Positions 12,775 to 13,623 of a DNA stretch of 13,623 nucleotides are shown piece after piece; the stretch's first letter is position 1; every line of letters begins with the position of its first letter. The notes below the pieces were generated by a model. That model saw only the letters and a list, made by a program, of their open reading frames with translations. It did no database searches and was not told where the DNA came from. The stretch covers positions 1-13,623 of the forward strand of contig JAIBHM010000029.1 of assembly GCA_020028535.1 (NCBI GenBank), read 5' to 3'. A program made the translations under genes and the position numbers. Source of the DNA: Armatimonadota bacterium (GTDB lineage: Bacteria; Sysuimicrobiota; Sysuimicrobiia; Sysuimicrobiales; Kaftiobacteriaceae).

Positions 12775-13623
12775 ATGGCGGAGTTTCCCCAATTCATCCG
12801 GTCGCGCGGCCGTGCAGAGGACAGCGCACTCGGGGCGGAGGGACCCGAGGTGCGCCTGGCCATCTACGATTCGCCGCTGGCCACGCCGCGGGTGATCAAC
12901 CTGCGCGGGCAGGAGTTCCACGAATTCGTCGGCGACCTAGCGGCGCGCACGTACAATTACTCTCGCGAGCGAGGCGGGCGGATTCCTTACGTTGTTATCC
13001 GCGAGATCGTGGAGAACCTCATCCACGCCTATTTTGAAGGTGCCGTGATCAGCATCTTCGACGACGGCAACACCATCCGGATCAGCGATCAGGGCCCCGG
13101 CATCGCCGACGCGCACAAGGCGTTACTCCCTGGATTCTCTACGGCCACGCCCGAGATGCGCCGGTACATCAAGGGCGTCGGCTCCGGCCTTCCCGTCGCC
13201 AAGGAACAGCTGGAGTTCCTCGGCGGCGCCATCTCCATCGACGGTAATCTGTCTCGGGGCACGGTGGTCACGCTCACGGTCGGTCCGGGAGCCTCAGCGA
13301 GCCAGCCAGCATCTTCAACAGGCCCCGCGACGGCGCCTCCGGCGCCGCGCGTGCTTGACCTCAGCCCGCGGCAAAAGAAAGTCCTCTTGCTGATCGCGGA
13401 AATGGGCTCAGCCGGACCGTCCGCCGTGGCCAAAGAGTTGGGCGTCAGTCAGATCGTCCCCGTAGTGTCGCAATTCACCGTGGCACGGTTTCGCGGTGAT
13501 CATCAAGACAACCGCCTCACCCGCTGGCAACGGCGCCCATTGAACGCCGCGTGGCCGAATCAACCCATCAGCCTCTGGGGTCCGGGAACGGACAGCGGGA
13601 CGTTCGACTACTTCGTCGAGGTG
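12775..13623 (+). CDS. GHKL (histidine kinase-like) ATPase with C-terminal winged-helix start; reading frame then runs into PstS-like sequence (partial, suspected chimera)
   Basis: The first 225 or so codons encode a GHKL-type ATP-binding domain. The N box is REIVENLIHAY (76-86, with Glu77 and Asn81), the G1 box is SDQGPGI (104-110), and the G2 box is KGVGSGLPVAKEQLEFLGG (133-151). There is no phospho-acceptor domain or transmembrane segment, so it resembles an anti-sigma-factor-like or stand-alone ATPase. After a Pro/Ala-rich linker (about 172-192), a helical SPRQKKVLLLIAEMGSAGPS (197-216) and AVAKELGVSQ look like the start of a winged helix-turn-helix. From about residue 226 the sequence no longer fits, and residues 257-283 match phosphate-binding proteins. 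The ATG at 12775 has no ribosome binding site. It is divergent from rpmH across the origin candidate. Confidence 0.72.
   Translation, partial: MAEFPQFIRSRGRAEDSALGAEGPEVRLAIYDSPLATPRVINLRGQEFHEFVGDLAARTYNYSRERGGRIPYVVIREIVENLIHAYFEGAVISIFDDGNTIRISDQGPGIADAHKALLPGFSTATPEMRRYIKGVGSGLPVAKEQLEFLGGAISIDGNLSRGTVVTLTVGPGASASQPASSTGPATAPPAPRVLDLSPRQKKVLLLIAEMGSAGPSAVAKELGVSQIVPVVSQFTVARFRGDHQDNRLTRWQRRPLNAAWPNQPISLWGPGTDSGTFDYFVEV
13543..13623 (+). other. PstS-like phosphate-binding protein fragment at the window end
   Basis: Residues 257-283 of the last frame read NAAWPNQPISLWGPGTDSGT followed by FDYFVEV. This is the family segment of the periplasmic phosphate-binding protein PstS, where the GPGTDSGTFDYF loop binds phosphate. 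The upstream part of PstS is absent. It is joined in frame to a GHKL/helix-turn-helix protein, and the junction lies about 13450-13540. An assembly chimera is the simplest reading; a real fusion or recombination cannot be excluded. Confidence 0.75.

Noticed and set aside
13089..13433. Minus-strand open frame of 114 codons opposite the GHKL gene
   Set aside because: It is the antisense of clear GHKL G1 and G2 motifs.
12775..13623. GHKL gene as a divergent dnaA
   Set aside because: It has no AAA+ Walker A motif and no DnaA domain IV; the fold motifs are those of GHKL ATPases.
1..13623. CRISPR arrays, insertion sequences, tRNA or rRNA genes
   Set aside because: No regularly spaced repeats, transposase-like frames with terminal repeats, or RNA gene signatures were found when reading both strands by eye.

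Overview
The window is a GC-rich, densely packed bacterial chromosome segment spanning a replication-origin region. The gene order rpmH-rnpA-yidD-yidC-jag-rsmG-parA-parB is the conserved origin-proximal cluster of many bacteria. A short YidC without the large periplasmic domain, together with Jag/KhpB, points to a Gram-positive-type or deep-branching Terrabacteria lineage rather than a proteobacterium. I cannot name the phylum from sequence alone. An uncultured GC-rich lineage is a reasonable guess.

Layout. Positions 1-806 (minus) hold the N-terminal two thirds of a group II PLP-dependent decarboxylase that runs off the left edge, preceded by an HD-superfamily hydrolase (825-1379, minus). A divergent extended-SDR NAD-dependent epimerase lies at 1441-2541 (plus). 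A tight minus-strand operon follows (4005 down to 2474): a cytoplasmic-looking HtrA/S1C serine protease, a PPOX-class F420-type oxidoreductase with what looks like an internal deletion, and a DUF5519 'luciferase-family' protein. Next on the minus strand are a DHA2-type 14-TM drug exporter with a LuxR-type regulator (6368-4103), a two-TM small protein (6594-6409) and a DinB-fold protein (7115-6669). DinB is divergent from a CGNR zinc-finger regulator (7250-7807, plus).

The minus strand from 12246 to 7787 carries the origin cluster: L34, the RNase P protein, YidD, YidC, Jag, RsmG, ParA and ParB. Its stop and start codons overlap repeatedly (rpnA/yidD ATGA, yidC/jag GTGA, jag/rsmG, parA/parB). 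The cluster couples ribosome and tRNA maturation, membrane protein insertion, RNA binding, 16S rRNA methylation and chromosome segregation. A clear parS palindrome lies inside parB. mnmE and mnmG, often found between jag and parA, are absent here.

Positions 12247-12774 form an intergenic origin candidate with three perfect DnaA boxes and several near matches. On its far side, where dnaA is often found, is a GHKL-type ATPase (12775 onward) that begins to read into a winged-helix-like segment. This reading frame then changes abruptly into a PstS phosphate-binding-protein sequence before the right edge, which suggests an assembly chimera or, less likely, a gene fusion. Several genes appear to have leaderless or nearly leaderless promoters (rpmH and the MFS exporter).

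I found no convincing wholly new multi-gene system. The best leads are the origin-adjacent GHKL protein, the rnpA start problem beside rpmH, the PPOX deletion, the PstS junction, and an operator-like repeat between dinB and the CGNR gene.
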